Of a DNA stretch of 64,000 bases, positions 36,104-45,665 are shown in pieces; the first letter of the stretch is position 1; every line of letters starts with the position of its first letter. This DNA is from Dissulfurirhabdus thermomarina. GTDB taxonomy: Bacteria; Desulfobacterota; Dissulfuribacteria; Dissulfuribacterales; Dissulfurirhabdaceae. The position numbers were made by a program, and so were the translations under genes. Where the stretch lies: assembly GCF_012979235.1 (NCBI RefSeq), contig NZ_JAATWC010000002.1, positions 186,001 to 250,000 of the forward strand, read 5' to 3'. The notes below the pieces were generated by a model. That model searched no databases. It was given only the letters and a program-made list of their open reading frames with translations, and was not told the DNA's origin.

Positions 36104-39100
36104 CTAGGCCTCCCGCGCGCTCCGGCCGCCCATCTCCCCGTAGTGATGGATCACCGCCTGGAGGGTCGCGGTGGGGATGCCGCGGTCCCGGAGGGCCTCG
36201 TCGATGTGCTCGGGGCCGCCGGGGAGGCCCTCCAGGAGGGTCCGGGGCACCAAGCGGGCGGCCTCGTCGGGCCGCCACCCGGAGCCGGCCTCCTCCAGGG
36301 GATAACGGCCGTCCCCCGGCTGGAAATCCGGCCGGCCGTCCGGGCGGTCGAGGTACCTCCGGACCGGGAGCACGTAGGCGGCCCCCGGTTTCCCCGTGCC
36401 GTTCCGGCAGGCCTTTCGAACGGCCGGGTGGTCCTGGGGAGAGAGCACCTCGTCCCCGCGGAGGAGGAGGAGCCACCGGCCCCGGGCGGCCCTGGCCGCC
36501 GCCGCGAGGGGTCCCTCCCCCTCCCCCGGCCGCACCACCCGTGCGCCCAGGGCCTCGGCGATCTCGAGGCATCGCCCCGAGGCCCCGGCGTCCACCACCA
36601 GGGTCTCGTCCGCGAGCCCCTTGCCGCTCATCAGGGACGGCCCGAGGGTGGCCTCGTGGCCGCCGGCGAAGACCGCCAGGGTGAGGCCCACCGGCCCGCC
36701 CTCCCCGGTCTCGGCCTCCCGGGCCGCCTGCTGGAGCCCGCGGGCCACGGCCAGGGCCTCGTCGTCCATCCCGAAGAGGAGGAGGCCCTCGGCGGCGGCC
36801 TCCGCCGCCTCCCGGGCGCGGCCCGCCTCCGCCAGGGCCCGTACCAGGAGGTAACGAAGGGCCTTGTGGTGGGGATGGAGGGCCACCGCCTCGGACACGG
36901 TCCCGGCGGCCGAGGCCAGGTCCCCGGTGGCGTCCATGAGATCCTGGAAGTTGGCGAGGATGTCCGGGTGGGTCGGATCGAGCATGAAGGCCCGTTCGAT
37001 GAGGGCCCGGCCCTCGTCGCGCCGGTCCGAGGACCAGAGCAGGGTCCCCAGGTTGGAATGGGCGAGCCCGAAGCCCGGGTCTGCGGCGATGGCCCGGCGG
37101 AAGCAGTCCTCCGCCTCCGCCGCGTCGCCGGAGCGGTAGGCCGCCAGCCCCTTGATGTTCCAGGCCGGGGCGTTGTCCGGGTCTTCCGAGAGGACCCGGT
37201 CGGCGATCTCGCCGGCCTCCTCCGGGCGCTCGAGCCCTTCGAGCGCGGCGGCCCGGTGCAGGAGGAAGTCCGGCCGCGCGGCCACGGCCGCCGGCAGGGC
37301 GTCCAGGATCTCCAGGGCCTGGCGGTGAAGGCCGCCCTGCACGAGGAGGCCGCAGAGGCGGTCGTAGAGGATCGGGTCGTCCGGGACCCGGTCCACCGCT
37401 TCCTGGAGCCGTTCCAGGGCCGCCTTGAGGTCGCCCCTGGCGGCCAGGAACTCGGCCCTTTCCACGGCCGCGTTACAGTAGGCGGCCCGGCCCTGGGGTT
37501 CGGCGAGGTTCACCCGCTCCCACTTCTCCCGGAAGCGGTCCCGGTTCCCCGCCATGGACGAGGCGTAGTCGACGCGGTTGCCGGCGAAGGAACGGCTGCC
37601 GTAATGGTGGATGAAGACGTCACCGGCGATGAGGTTCCGGTATCCGGCCACGGCCGCCCGGAGGCAGAAATCGTCGTCCTCGAAGTTGCCCGTGCCGAAC
37701 CGCTCGTCCAGGGGCCCGATCCGCTCCACCAGCTCCCGGCGGAAGAGCATGCAGAAGCCCACGATCCGGCGGCAGGGGATCCGCCGGTGCCGGTGGGCCT
37801 CCCGGAAGGCCGCGGCATAGGCCGGCAGCTCCTCCAGGGTACGGTACCCCGGCTCCGGCACCCGCTGGGGGCCGCTGATCTCGTTGGTCATGGGTCCCAC
37901 GATGCCCACGTCGGGCGCGGATTCGAGGCACTCGAGGAGCCCCGAGAGCCACCCCTCGGTGACCACCACGTCGTTGTTGAGGAGCAGGATGGTGCGTCCC
38001 CTCGCGGCCTGGATCCCCTGGTTGCATCCCTTGGAGAAGCCGAGGTTCTTCTCGTTGGCCACGAGGCGCCAGCGGGGGTGCCGCTTGACGCGCCGGGCGA
38101 GCCACTTCCGGGTCCCGTCGGTGGAGCCGTTGTCCACGAAGATGACCTCGTGGGGCTCCGGTGTGTGGGCCTCGAGGCTCTCCACGCACCGCTTGGTGTA
38201 CCTGAGCTGGTTATAGGTGAGGATGACGATGGAGACCAGGTCCTCCGGCACCGGGCCGCCCTCCCCGGCGGGCTCCGCCGGGGCGGGCTTCCCATCCGGC
38301 GGGCGGTAGTCGGCGGCGGCCCCCGGGGCGGCCGGCCGGAGGGTCCCGTCCCCTGATACCACGAGGTCCGGTTCCACCCGGCCGAGCCACTTCTCGTGGA
38401 GGCGGGCGATGTTCTCGGCGGCCCGGGAGAAACGCTCCGGCCCGCTTTGCGACTCGTGGTGGACCACCACGCTCTCGGGCTGGTAGACCAGGCGGCGTCC
38501 GGTTTGCCGGAGCTTGAAGCAGAGGTCCACGTCCTCGTAGCCGTTCCAGTATCCCTCGTCGAAGCCGCCCACCTCCTCGAAGGCCGAGCGCCGGACCAGG
38601 AGACAGGCCGCGGTGAGGGCCTGGCAGGTCCGGGGTCGGTTCGCCTCGGGGAAGTCGGCCGGCAGCCCGCGGAAGACGTGTTGCGGCAGCAGCGGATCCC
38701 CCGCGCGTTCGTCCCGGGTGACCGCCACGCCGGCGTGCTGGAGTGTCCCGTTCGGGTAGAGGAGCTTGGCTCCCACCGCCGCCACGCCGGGGTCCCGGTC
38801 GAGGACGCGCATCAGGGGTTCGAGCCACCCCGCCTGGACCTCTGTGTCGTTGTTCAGGAAGAGGATCCGGTCGGCCGAGGCGGCCGCGGCCCCCTGGTTG
38901 CACGCCCGGGCGAAGCCGAGGTTCTCCGCGTTTCTGAGGATGACGAGCCCTTCCTGCTCGCCGGGCGAGAGGACGTCCGTCACCGGCGGATCGGACCCGT
39001 TGTCCACCACCACCACCTCGCATCGCCCCATGTCCGTGTGGCGCCGGAGCGCGGCGAGGCACCGGCCGAGGTCCTCGTGGCGGTTGAAGGTGGGGATGAC

Positions 39101-42100
39101 GATGGCGACCCCGGCCGTCCCCTGGTCCTCGCCCAGGGCCTCCCGGATCACGCGGACGATCTGCCCGGAATGGGTCGAGACGAGGTGGGCGGCAAGGACG
39201 TCGCGCCGGGCCGCGGCGCCCATGCGGCGGCGGAGTTCGGCATCGGCGACGAGTCGTTCCAGGGCCGAGACCCAGGCCCCGGTCTCGTTGGGGACGAGGC
39301 AGCCGTTTTCGCCGTCCCGGACGTAGGGACGGTAGGGCGGGAGGTCGGAATAGACGCCGGGGATGGCGCAGGCCGAGTACTCGAGCCATTTGATCGGACT
39401 CTTGGCCCGGTTGAAGGGGTTGTCCGCCAGGGGCACCAGGGCCACGTCCACGCCCAGCGACTGGAACTTCTCGGCGTAGCGGAGGTAGCCCGCCTCGAAG
39501 TCCACGTATTCCGCGCCGGCGATCCCGAGGAGATTCGGGGTCACGCACCCCATGAAGACGAAGGTCACCTCGCCCTCGTGCCGGCCGGCGACCTCGAGGA
39601 TGGCCCGCTCCACGATCTCGAGATCCGCCCGGTGCGTGGGCGTCCCCGCATATCCGACGCGGACCGGTCCTTCCCGGCGGGCGGGCCGGGGCCGCCAGGC
39701 CTTCCCGTCCACCCGGTTCGGCACCACGCGGACGTTCGCGTTGAAACGGGCGAGGCGCTCGCCCAGGAGGGGAGTCGAGACGGTGACCACCCGGGCCCGG
39801 CGAAGGACGTCCTCCACGTAGGGGAGGTGGGCCTGGACCTCGCGGTGGTGGGGGTTCGACTCGGGGAGGTCGAAGAAGAGGTCGTCGATGTCGTAGATGA
39901 CGGGCTTTCCGGAGGCGAAGACCCAGTCGAGGACGGGTTTCGACCCCTCGGAGGGAAAGAGCCGCTGGACGATCACCGCGTCCGCCGCCTCGAGGATGTC
40001 CCTGGATATGCGGACCTCGTTTCCCTGCCGGAGCATCGCCCAGCCGGCCTCGACCTGCCACGCGTGCGCCTGGAACGGAGAGACGATCCGGATGTGGCTG
40101 CAGGCCTCCTCGCGCCCGCAGTTCGAGAGCACGGCCACGCGCGGCCGCTCCGGGCGCGCCGCCCTGGGGGGGCGGCGGCCGCCGGCCGCCGCCGTGGTGC
40201 GCGTCTCCGCCATCCCGTACTGGGGCACGTAGCCGAGGGAGGCCCCGCCCGGCGCCTCCCGGTCCGCGGACGCCTCCCCGCTTTCGTCCGGGATCCGGTA
40301 GGGCGCCACGCGCCCGGCGTCGGTGGGGACGAAGCGCCCGTCCCGGAGGATCACGGCGTCGTAGCAGGCCTTGTCCCGCCAGCGCTCCACCAGCCGCTTG
40401 AGATTCTGGCCCTCCTTCGCGAAGCGTTCGGCCCCGCTCTGGGATTCCTTGTGGACCACCACGCTCCGAGGCTCGTAGACCAGCCGGTGCCCCGCCTCCC
40501 CCAACCGGAGGCAGAGGTCCACGTCCTCGAACCCGTTCCAGTACCCCTCGTCGAACCCGCCCGCCGCCTCGAAGGCCTCCCGGCGGATCGCCAGGCAGGC
40601 CGCCGTGAGCACCTGGTAGGTCCGGGCCACGTTGGCGTCCGGGAAATCCCCGGGCAGCCCGTAGTAGTTGTGGATGGGCGAGAGGCGGTGCTCCCGCTGG
40701 TGGTTGTCGACCACGAGGACCCCGGCGTGCTGGAGGGTCCCTTCGGGGAAGAGGAGCTTCGCCCCCACCGCCGCCACGGAGGGGTCGGCGTCGAGGACCT
40801 CCAGGAGCGGGGAGAGCCACCCGGGCCCCGGCTCCGTGTCGTTGTTCAGGAAGAGGACGTAGGGGGCGGAGGCCGCCTTCGCTCCCTGGTTGCACGCCCG
40901 GGCGAAACCGAGGTTCCGCTCGTTCCGGATCACCTTGAAAAGCGGCTCGCCGCTCAGGGTTGCCAGGTAGTCCGGGGTGGGATCCGTGGAGGCGTTGTCC
41001 ACCACGATGACCTCGGCGCGCACCTCCCGGCTGTGGCGCCGGAGGTGGTCCAGGCATTGGATGGTGAGCTCCAGCCGGTTGAAGACCGGGATGACGATGG
41101 AGACCTCGGGCCGATCGTCGTGGTGGCACAGCCCCGGGTCGATGACCTCCCGGGCGGCCTCGACGAGGTCGCCGGAGACCTCGAGAAACGCTCCGAGCCG
41201 CCGGAGGACCCCTTCCCGCCCGGGCCCGAGGAGCGCTTCGTAGTGGAGGTCGAAGGCGGGATAGCCCTCCCGGTGCCGGTCGGCCCGGGTGTCGTACACC
41301 TCCACAAGATCCAGCCCCTTTCCCACGGGCAGTCGGTGGGTCCGCTTGAGGGACCGGGCCACGGAGAGGGGGTCGCGCCGGATCCGGACCACCCGGAGCC
41401 GGTCCCGGCCGAGGACCGCTTCGAAGGCCGGCTTCCAGGCCGGCAGCGTGAGGCAGAACCGGGGATCCTTCAGGAAGAACCGCCGTCCGCCGAAGCGGCG
41501 CAGGATCGCCCCCTGGCGCTCCCGCACCGTTTCTCCCGCCGCGGCCACGGCGGCCTCTTCCGGCGGCTGGTGCCAACTGCCCCCGGCACGCCGCAGGATC
41601 TCGTCGTTGAGTTCCACCACGGCCCGCCACTCGAAGTAGCCCTTGGCGTTGAACTCGTCGGCCGCGAGCAGCTCGTCGGGCGGCCCGGGGTCGAAGCCCG
41701 CCCGAGCGAGGAGGTTCCCCACCATCGAGGTACCGGACCGGTGCATGCCGAGGACGAGAACGGCGACGGGGCCCTCCCCCGCCGCCGGGTCCGCGTCTTC
41801 TCCCGGCCGGTCCCCGTCTCCGGCCAGCACCCAGGGCGAGCCCTCGAGGTCCGAGACCTCGTCCGCGACCCGGGCCGTCACGGTGTCGCCCGGGACGGGC
41901 CGCGTCCCCTCGGGGAATGTGAACCGGAACCCGACGTTGCGGCGCTCCAGGCCGGGGACCCCGGCGAGGTCCTCCCTGTCGATGTCCGCCCGGACCGTCC
42001 CGGCCGGGCGGCCGTTGACCCGGATCTCCACCTCCACCACGCGGTCGTGATGGACACCCGCCGCCCAGCCGATGACGTGGTCCGCCGTGACCGCCTCCAC

Positions 42101-42754
42101 CCGGCCCCGGGCCTTGGTGATGCGGGTGAGATCCAGGTACTGGGGCCGGTCGGGCGAGACGAAGTCCAGGACCTTTCGGACGGCGTCGGGGGTGGGCGCC
42201 AGGCCGCAGAACCCGGCGAGTGCCTCGACCAGCTCTTCCTTGAACCGGAGGGCCTTTTCGTACGAGACCAGCAGAGCGGGCGGCCGGAACCGCTCCAAGA
42301 AATCGAGGACCTGGCCGTACTCTCGGTGATTCCGGCGCATGTTGGCCAGGATGTCGGACTTCATGGAGATCCGGTTCCGGTTCGAGATGGAGAAGATATC
42401 CTTGAACGTAATGATGTAATGCGGACGGCGGAGGATGCCGTGGGTCCGTTCCAGGTAGCCCACTGCGGAGGGCCGCTTCCATCCCCAGGCCTCGTGCTCC
42501 CGGTCGTAGGCGGCGACGATGCGGCGGGCGGCGGCTCCACCGTCGGCATTCCAGCCATCCATGGCCCGGCTGAGGTCCTGGTCCTCGAAGACCGGGTCGA
42601 CGGCCGAGGTCCCCATGAAGAGCCCGAGGTGATGGAGGGCTCCCGCCACCATGGACGTTCCGCTCCGGGCCGGCCCCACCACCACGATGGTCCTCGGCTG
42701 TGCGGCCTCGGGCTCGCCCATGACGAAGAGCCCCTTGTTCACCAGTTGTTCCAT
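36104..42754 (-). CDS. Giant sulfotransferase/multi-glycosyltransferase/TPR protein
   Basis: About 2216 residues from an ATG at 42754 with a strong GGGGGAGGA site 9 nt upstream; the frame is open to 43105. Domains in order: sulfotransferase-like P-loop (GPARSGTS, residues 27-34), beta-sandwich, second sulfotransferase-like P-loop (GMHRSGTS, about 335), GT2 (551-771), GT4-like (870-1206), GT2 (1214-1433), GT2 (1505-1731), TPR repeats (1755-1988), and a degenerate GT2-like end. Two GT2 units share LGFARACNQGA and FLNNDTE, so they arose by duplication. Its place before fliC suggests assembly of a flagellin glycan; donor sugars are unknown. Confidence 0.85.
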   Translation of the reverse strand: MEQLVNKGLFVMGEPEAAQPRTIVVVGPARSGTSMVAGALHHLGLFMGTSAVDPVFEDQDLSRAMDGWNADGGAAARRIVAAYDREHEAWGWKRPSAVGYLERTHGILRRPHYIITFKDIFSISNRNRISMKSDILANMRRNHREYGQVLDFLERFRPPALLVSYEKALRFKEELVEALAGFCGLAPTPDAVRKVLDFVSPDRPQYLDLTRITKARGRVEAVTADHVIGWAAGVHHDRVVEVEIRVNGRPAGTVRADIDREDLAGVPGLERRNVGFRFTFPEGTRPVPGDTVTARVADEVSDLEGSPWVLAGDGDRPGEDADPAAGEGPVAVLVLGMHRSGTSMVGNLLARAGFDPGPPDELLAADEFNAKGYFEWRAVVELNDEILRRAGGSWHQPPEEAAVAAAGETVRERQGAILRRFGGRRFFLKDPRFCLTLPAWKPAFEAVLGRDRLRVVRIRRDPLSVARSLKRTHRLPVGKGLDLVEVYDTRADRHREGYPAFDLHYEALLGPGREGVLRRLGAFLEVSGDLVEAAREVIDPGLCHHDDRPEVSIVIPVFNRLELTIQCLDHLRRHSREVRAEVIVVDNASTDPTPDYLATLSGEPLFKVIRNERNLGFARACNQGAKAASAPYVLFLNNDTEPGPGWLSPLLEVLDADPSVAAVGAKLLFPEGTLQHAGVLVVDNHQREHRLSPIHNYYGLPGDFPDANVARTYQVLTAACLAIRREAFEAAGGFDEGYWNGFEDVDLCLRLGEAGHRLVYEPRSVVVHKESQSGAERFAKEGQNLKRLVERWRDKACYDAVILRDGRFVPTDAGRVAPYRIPDESGEASADREAPGGASLGYVPQYGMAETRTTAAAGGRRPPRAARPERPRVAVLSNCGREEACSHIRIVSPFQAHAWQVEAGWAMLRQGNEVRISRDILEAADAVIVQRLFPSEGSKPVLDWVFASGKPVIYDIDDLFFDLPESNPHHREVQAHLPYVEDVLRRARVVTVSTPLLGERLARFNANVRVVPNRVDGKAWRPRPARREGPVRVGYAGTPTHRADLEIVERAILEVAGRHEGEVTFVFMGCVTPNLLGIAGAEYVDFEAGYLRYAEKFQSLGVDVALVPLADNPFNRAKSPIKWLEYSACAIPGVYSDLPPYRPYVRDGENGCLVPNETGAWVSALERLVADAELRRRMGAAARRDVLAAHLVSTHSGQIVRVIREALGEDQGTAGVAIVIPTFNRHEDLGRCLAALRRHTDMGRCEVVVVDNGSDPPVTDVLSPGEQEGLVILRNAENLGFARACNQGAAAASADRILFLNNDTEVQAGWLEPLMRVLDRDPGVAAVGAKLLYPNGTLQHAGVAVTRDERAGDPLLPQHVFRGLPADFPEANRPRTCQALTAACLLVRRSAFEEVGGFDEGYWNGYEDVDLCFKLRQTGRRLVYQPESVVVHHESQSGPERFSRAAENIARLHEKWLGRVEPDLVVSGDGTLRPAAPGAAADYRPPDGKPAPAEPAGEGGPVPEDLVSIVILTYNQLRYTKRCVESLEAHTPEPHEVIFVDNGSTDGTRKWLARRVKRHPRWRLVANEKNLGFSKGCNQGIQAARGRTILLLNNDVVVTEGWLSGLLECLESAPDVGIVGPMTNEISGPQRVPEPGYRTLEELPAYAAAFREAHRHRRIPCRRIVGFCMLFRRELVERIGPLDERFGTGNFEDDDFCLRAAVAGYRNLIAGDVFIHHYGSRSFAGNRVDYASSMAGNRDRFREKWERVNLAEPQGRAAYCNAAVERAEFLAARGDLKAALERLQEAVDRVPDDPILYDRLCGLLVQGGLHRQALEILDALPAAVAARPDFLLHRAAALEGLERPEEAGEIADRVLSEDPDNAPAWNIKGLAAYRSGDAAEAEDCFRRAIAADPGFGLAHSNLGTLLWSSDRRDEGRALIERAFMLDPTHPDILANFQDLMDATGDLASAAGTVSEAVALHPHHKALRYLLVRALAEAGRAREAAEAAAEGLLLFGMDDEALAVARGLQQAAREAETGEGGPVGLTLAVFAGGHEATLGPSLMSGKGLADETLVVDAGASGRCLEIAEALGARVVRPGEGEGPLAAAARAARGRWLLLLRGDEVLSPQDHPAVRKACRNGTGKPGAAYVLPVRRYLDRPDGRPDFQPGDGRYPLEEAGSGWRPDEAARLVPRTLLEGLPGGPEHIDEALRDRGIPTATLQAVIHHYGEMGGRSAREA

Positions 42755-42794
42755 GGCATCCGATCCTCCCCCGCCGTCCCCCGCTGGGATCTCC

Positions 42795-43655
42795 CTATCG
42801 TTCCCTTCCTTCCGGTAGACGAGGACGTCCTGGAAGAAGAGCCCCGGGCGTTCCTTCCAGTTGCCGGGATAGTGGGCCAGGCGCCGGAGCGGGGTCTTCG
42901 CCTCCAGCATCCCGAGGCCTTCCGGCGTGAGCCCGACGGCCTCCTCCGGGACCCGGGCCCACCCGGGGCAGAGCCATTGGCCGGAGGGCGAGCAGGGCCG
43001 GTCGAAGATCCAGTGCGCCTGGGAGGTATTGTGGTACCGGCCCTTGGCCGCCCGCCGCCGGGCGAGCGAGGCCTCGTAGTCCGCGTCGAGCAGGAAGGCG
43101 GTCACGATGAAGATCCCTCCCTCCCTCCGCCAGCACCCGGGCCGCCTCTCGGAAGTAGAAGACGGCGTCCGCCTCGTTCATGTGGGTCCAGACGGAAAGG
43201 GCCGTCACCAGGTCCTGGGAGCCGTCCGGGATGTCCCAGGGCGTCCGTTCCCGTATCTCTTCCGGCGTGTAAGCCGGGTTTCGGGCCTCGAGGTGGACGA
43301 AGCGGAAGTGGGGCTCCCGGTAGTGGCCCTTGCAGAACTCGACGTCCCGCCGGCTGACGTCCATCCCCACGTAGAGGCCACCCTCCTGGACGTAGGGCTC
43401 GCAGGCGATGGCCAGGAGCCCGGTCCCGCAGCCCACGTCCAGGACCTTCAGCCCCGGCCGGCACGCCGTGAAGTGGGCCACGAGGGCCTGGAAGAGCCCG
43501 ATGACGTGGGCCCACTCGGCGTAGGCCACCTTCCCGCCCCGGCGGTCGTCGAAGTCGGGGACGAGGCGCAGGTTCGCGGTCCGCAGTACCCGCGCCTTGT
43601 CCATGGGGCCGAATCGGGCGTCCAGTTCCCGGTAGGCCTGGTCGTCGCTGGTCAT
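42795..43655 (-). pseudogene. SAM methyltransferase disrupted by a +4 frameshift in a GGGA repeat
   Basis: From ATG 43655 the frame encodes a class I methyltransferase: GLKVLDVGCGTGLLAIACE, GMDVSRRDVEFCKGHY and LVTALSVWTHMNEADAV. After RVLAEGG the frame turns into Arg/Pro-rich nonsense and stops at 42795. The true continuation (IFIVTAFLLDADYEASLARR to GLFFQDVLVYRK) is in the frame open at 42755-43105, the frame of the giant gene. The break lies at three tandem GGGA units near 43116-43128; two units would restore the frame and fuse it to the giant protein. A real mutation, phase switch or sequencing error are all possible. Confidence 0.75.
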
Positions 43656-44144
43656 GGCCCGCTTTTTCCTCCCCGTCCGGCCCCGGCGACGGCGGCATGC
43701 CCGCCGGGCCCCGTCCCGAATTTCAGCCACCTCGTCCCTGGTCCGATAGAAGGCATGTGGGGGTCGTCGACATGCTCTTGGAACCTGTAAGAACTGCAAA
43801 TTCCATGCTAGGAAACGGACAGGCGGACCGGGAGGCCAAGGAACTTCCCACCCTCCGGCGGCACGGCGTCCTCATGGGGCCGAATCGGGCGTCCAGTTCC
43901 CGGTAGGCCTGGTCGTCGCTGGTCATGGCCCGCTTTTTCCTCCCCGTCCGGCCCCGGCGACGGCGGCATGCCCGCCGGGCCCCGTCCCGAATTTCAGCCA
44001 CCTCGTCCCTGGTCCGATAGAAGGCATGTGGGGGTCGTCGACATGCTCTTGGAACCTGTAAGAACCGCAAATTCCATGCTAGGAAACGGACAGGCGGACC
44101 GGGAGGCCAAGGAACTTCCCACCCTCCGGCGGCACGGCGTCCTC
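43602..44144. repeat. Recent 271-bp tandem duplication
   Basis: Bases 43602-43873 recur at 43873-44144 with a 271-bp period and only one difference (T at 43795, C at 44066). The unit holds the first codons of the methyltransferase, the divergent intergenic region, and the first codons of the HD-GYP gene. As a result a second methyltransferase start (43926) and a truncated second HD-GYP N-terminus (ending 43906) exist. Confidence 0.95.
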
Positions 44145-45665
44145 GTGGTGGAGGACGACGACCTCCAGCGGGAGGTCTTGGTCACCTGCCTCCGGCAGTG
44201 GGGGCTCACCGTCCGCGAGGCGGCGGACGGCCGCCGGGCGCTCGCCGTCCTCCGGGAGGACGATGCCATCCGCCTCATGATCACGGATCTCCGCATGCCC
44301 GGCATGGACGGATTCGACCTCCTGCGCGAGGTCACCGGCCGGTGGCGGGGCCGGATCTACACCATCGTCCTGAGCGGCGTCCGCGACCGGGCCAACCTGG
44401 TCCGCGCCCTGGACCTCGGCGCCCGGGACTTCTGGGTGAAACCCTGCCACCCAGAGAAGATGTTCGCCCGCCTGGCCGTCCTCGACCAGGTCATGTCCTA
44501 CGAGAACCAGTACCAGCGCCTGGTCCGGGACCTCTTCGAACTCATGGGCGAGATGCTGGGCTTCCGGGACAATTACACGGAAGAACATTCCCTCCGGGTG
44601 GCAGGCCTTGCCTGCCGGACGGCGGAGCGGCTCGGGTTCTCGCGCGAGGAGCTGGAGGTGCTCGAGATCGGGTGCCTGGTCCACGACATCGGAAAGATCG
44701 TCATCCCCGACGACGTGCTCCTCAAGCCGGGCCGCTTCGATTCCCAGGACTGGGCCCTCATGAAGATGCACCCGACGGTGGGCGCCAAATTCCTGGCGCA
44801 CCGCTATCCCGACGACCGGGTGACCGAGATCGTGCTCCAGCACCACGAGCGCCTGGACGGGTCGGGGTATCCCCTTGGGCTCGGCGGGAACGAGATCGGC
44901 CCCATGGTGCGGATCGTGGCGGCCTCCGACGTCTACGAGGCCCTGGTGGCTCGGCGGCCCTACAAGTCACCCATGCCCCGGGAGAAGGCCCTCTCCATCC
45001 TCCGGGAGGAGGTGGAGCAGGGGCGCCTCGACGGGGAGGCGGTGGAGACCCTGGCCTCGGTGGTGGCCGAATGGGACCCCTTGGCCATCACCCGGCCCAC
45101 GTTCTCGGGCGACCACGAGCAGCTGGAGGCCTTCCGGCGGATGACCTACTTCCGGGAGCCCTTGACCGGGCTCCACAACTACCGCTACCTCCTCGCCCTG
45201 GACCGGGACCCCGGGTTCCGCTCCGGGCTGGAGGAATACCACCTGCTCCTCCTGGACTTCCGGGATCTCCGGATCTTCAACCAGCGCTGGGGCTACCTCA
45301 AGGCGGACAGCCACCTGGACGAGCTGGGCATGGCCATGCAGGAGATCGTCAACCGGTTCGACCGGCGGGGAGTCAGCGGCCGGGGGCCCACGGCCATGCT
45401 CTTCCGGAAGGGCGCCGACTACCTCATCTACACCACGTGCCCGCGGGAGGAACTCCGCTCCATGGCGAAGAGCCTCCGGAACCACGTGGCCGGCGTGGAG
45501 CAGAAGATCGGGCTCAAGGCCCGGCTCCTGATCCGGAGCCACCCCGCCACCTGCCCGCTGGAGGAGGCGGTGGACCTCCTCGTGGCCGACGAGGAGGAAT
45601 CCGACGCCGAGGAGGCGCTTCGGGACCATTCCCGTCCCGCCGCCGAGGGGCGGCTGCTCATGTAG
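44043..45665 (+). CDS. Response regulator with HD-GYP and degenerate GGDEF domains
   Basis: This 540-residue protein has a receiver domain (VLVVEDDDLQREVL, phospho-acceptor D82 in ITDLRMPG), then an HD-GYP phosphodiesterase (HDIGK at 214-218; HHERLDGSGYP at 267-277). The last 170 residues resemble GGDEF (REPLTGLHNYRYLLAL) but the active loop reads RKGADYL, so cyclase activity is unlikely. HD-GYP proteins hydrolyse cyclic di-GMP, a motility switch, which fits the flagellar neighbourhood. The ATG at 44043 is chosen; an ATG at 44076 is possible. It ends 8 bp inside the Lon-like gene on the other strand. Confidence 0.9.
   Translation: MLLEPVRTANSMLGNGQADREAKELPTLRRHGVLVVEDDDLQREVLVTCLRQWGLTVREAADGRRALAVLREDDAIRLMITDLRMPGMDGFDLLREVTGRWRGRIYTIVLSGVRDRANLVRALDLGARDFWVKPCHPEKMFARLAVLDQVMSYENQYQRLVRDLFELMGEMLGFRDNYTEEHSLRVAGLACRTAERLGFSREELEVLEIGCLVHDIGKIVIPDDVLLKPGRFDSQDWALMKMHPTVGAKFLAHRYPDDRVTEIVLQHHERLDGSGYPLGLGGNEIGPMVRIVAASDVYEALVARRPYKSPMPREKALSILREEVEQGRLDGEAVETLASVVAEWDPLAITRPTFSGDHEQLEAFRRMTYFREPLTGLHNYRYLLALDRDPGFRSGLEEYHLLLLDFRDLRIFNQRWGYLKADSHLDELGMAMQEIVNRFDRRGVSGRGPTAMLFRKGADYLIYTTCPREELRSMAKSLRNHVAGVEQKIGLKARLLIRSHPATCPLEEAVDLLVADEEESDAEEALRDHSRPAAEGRLLM

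Noticed and set aside
38396-43357. A plus-strand open frame of 1653 codons opposite the giant glycosyltransferase
   Set aside because: It mirrors the real gene in a GC-rich region, is rich in Gly, Pro, Arg and Asp, and shows no domain; the same holds for the long plus-strand frames at 34658-38356, 11555-13714 and 722-3517.
43697-43906. A small plus-strand gene with the HD-GYP N-terminus
   Set aside because: It is the truncated first copy made by the 271-bp tandem duplication and ends out of context, so it is not a separate gene.
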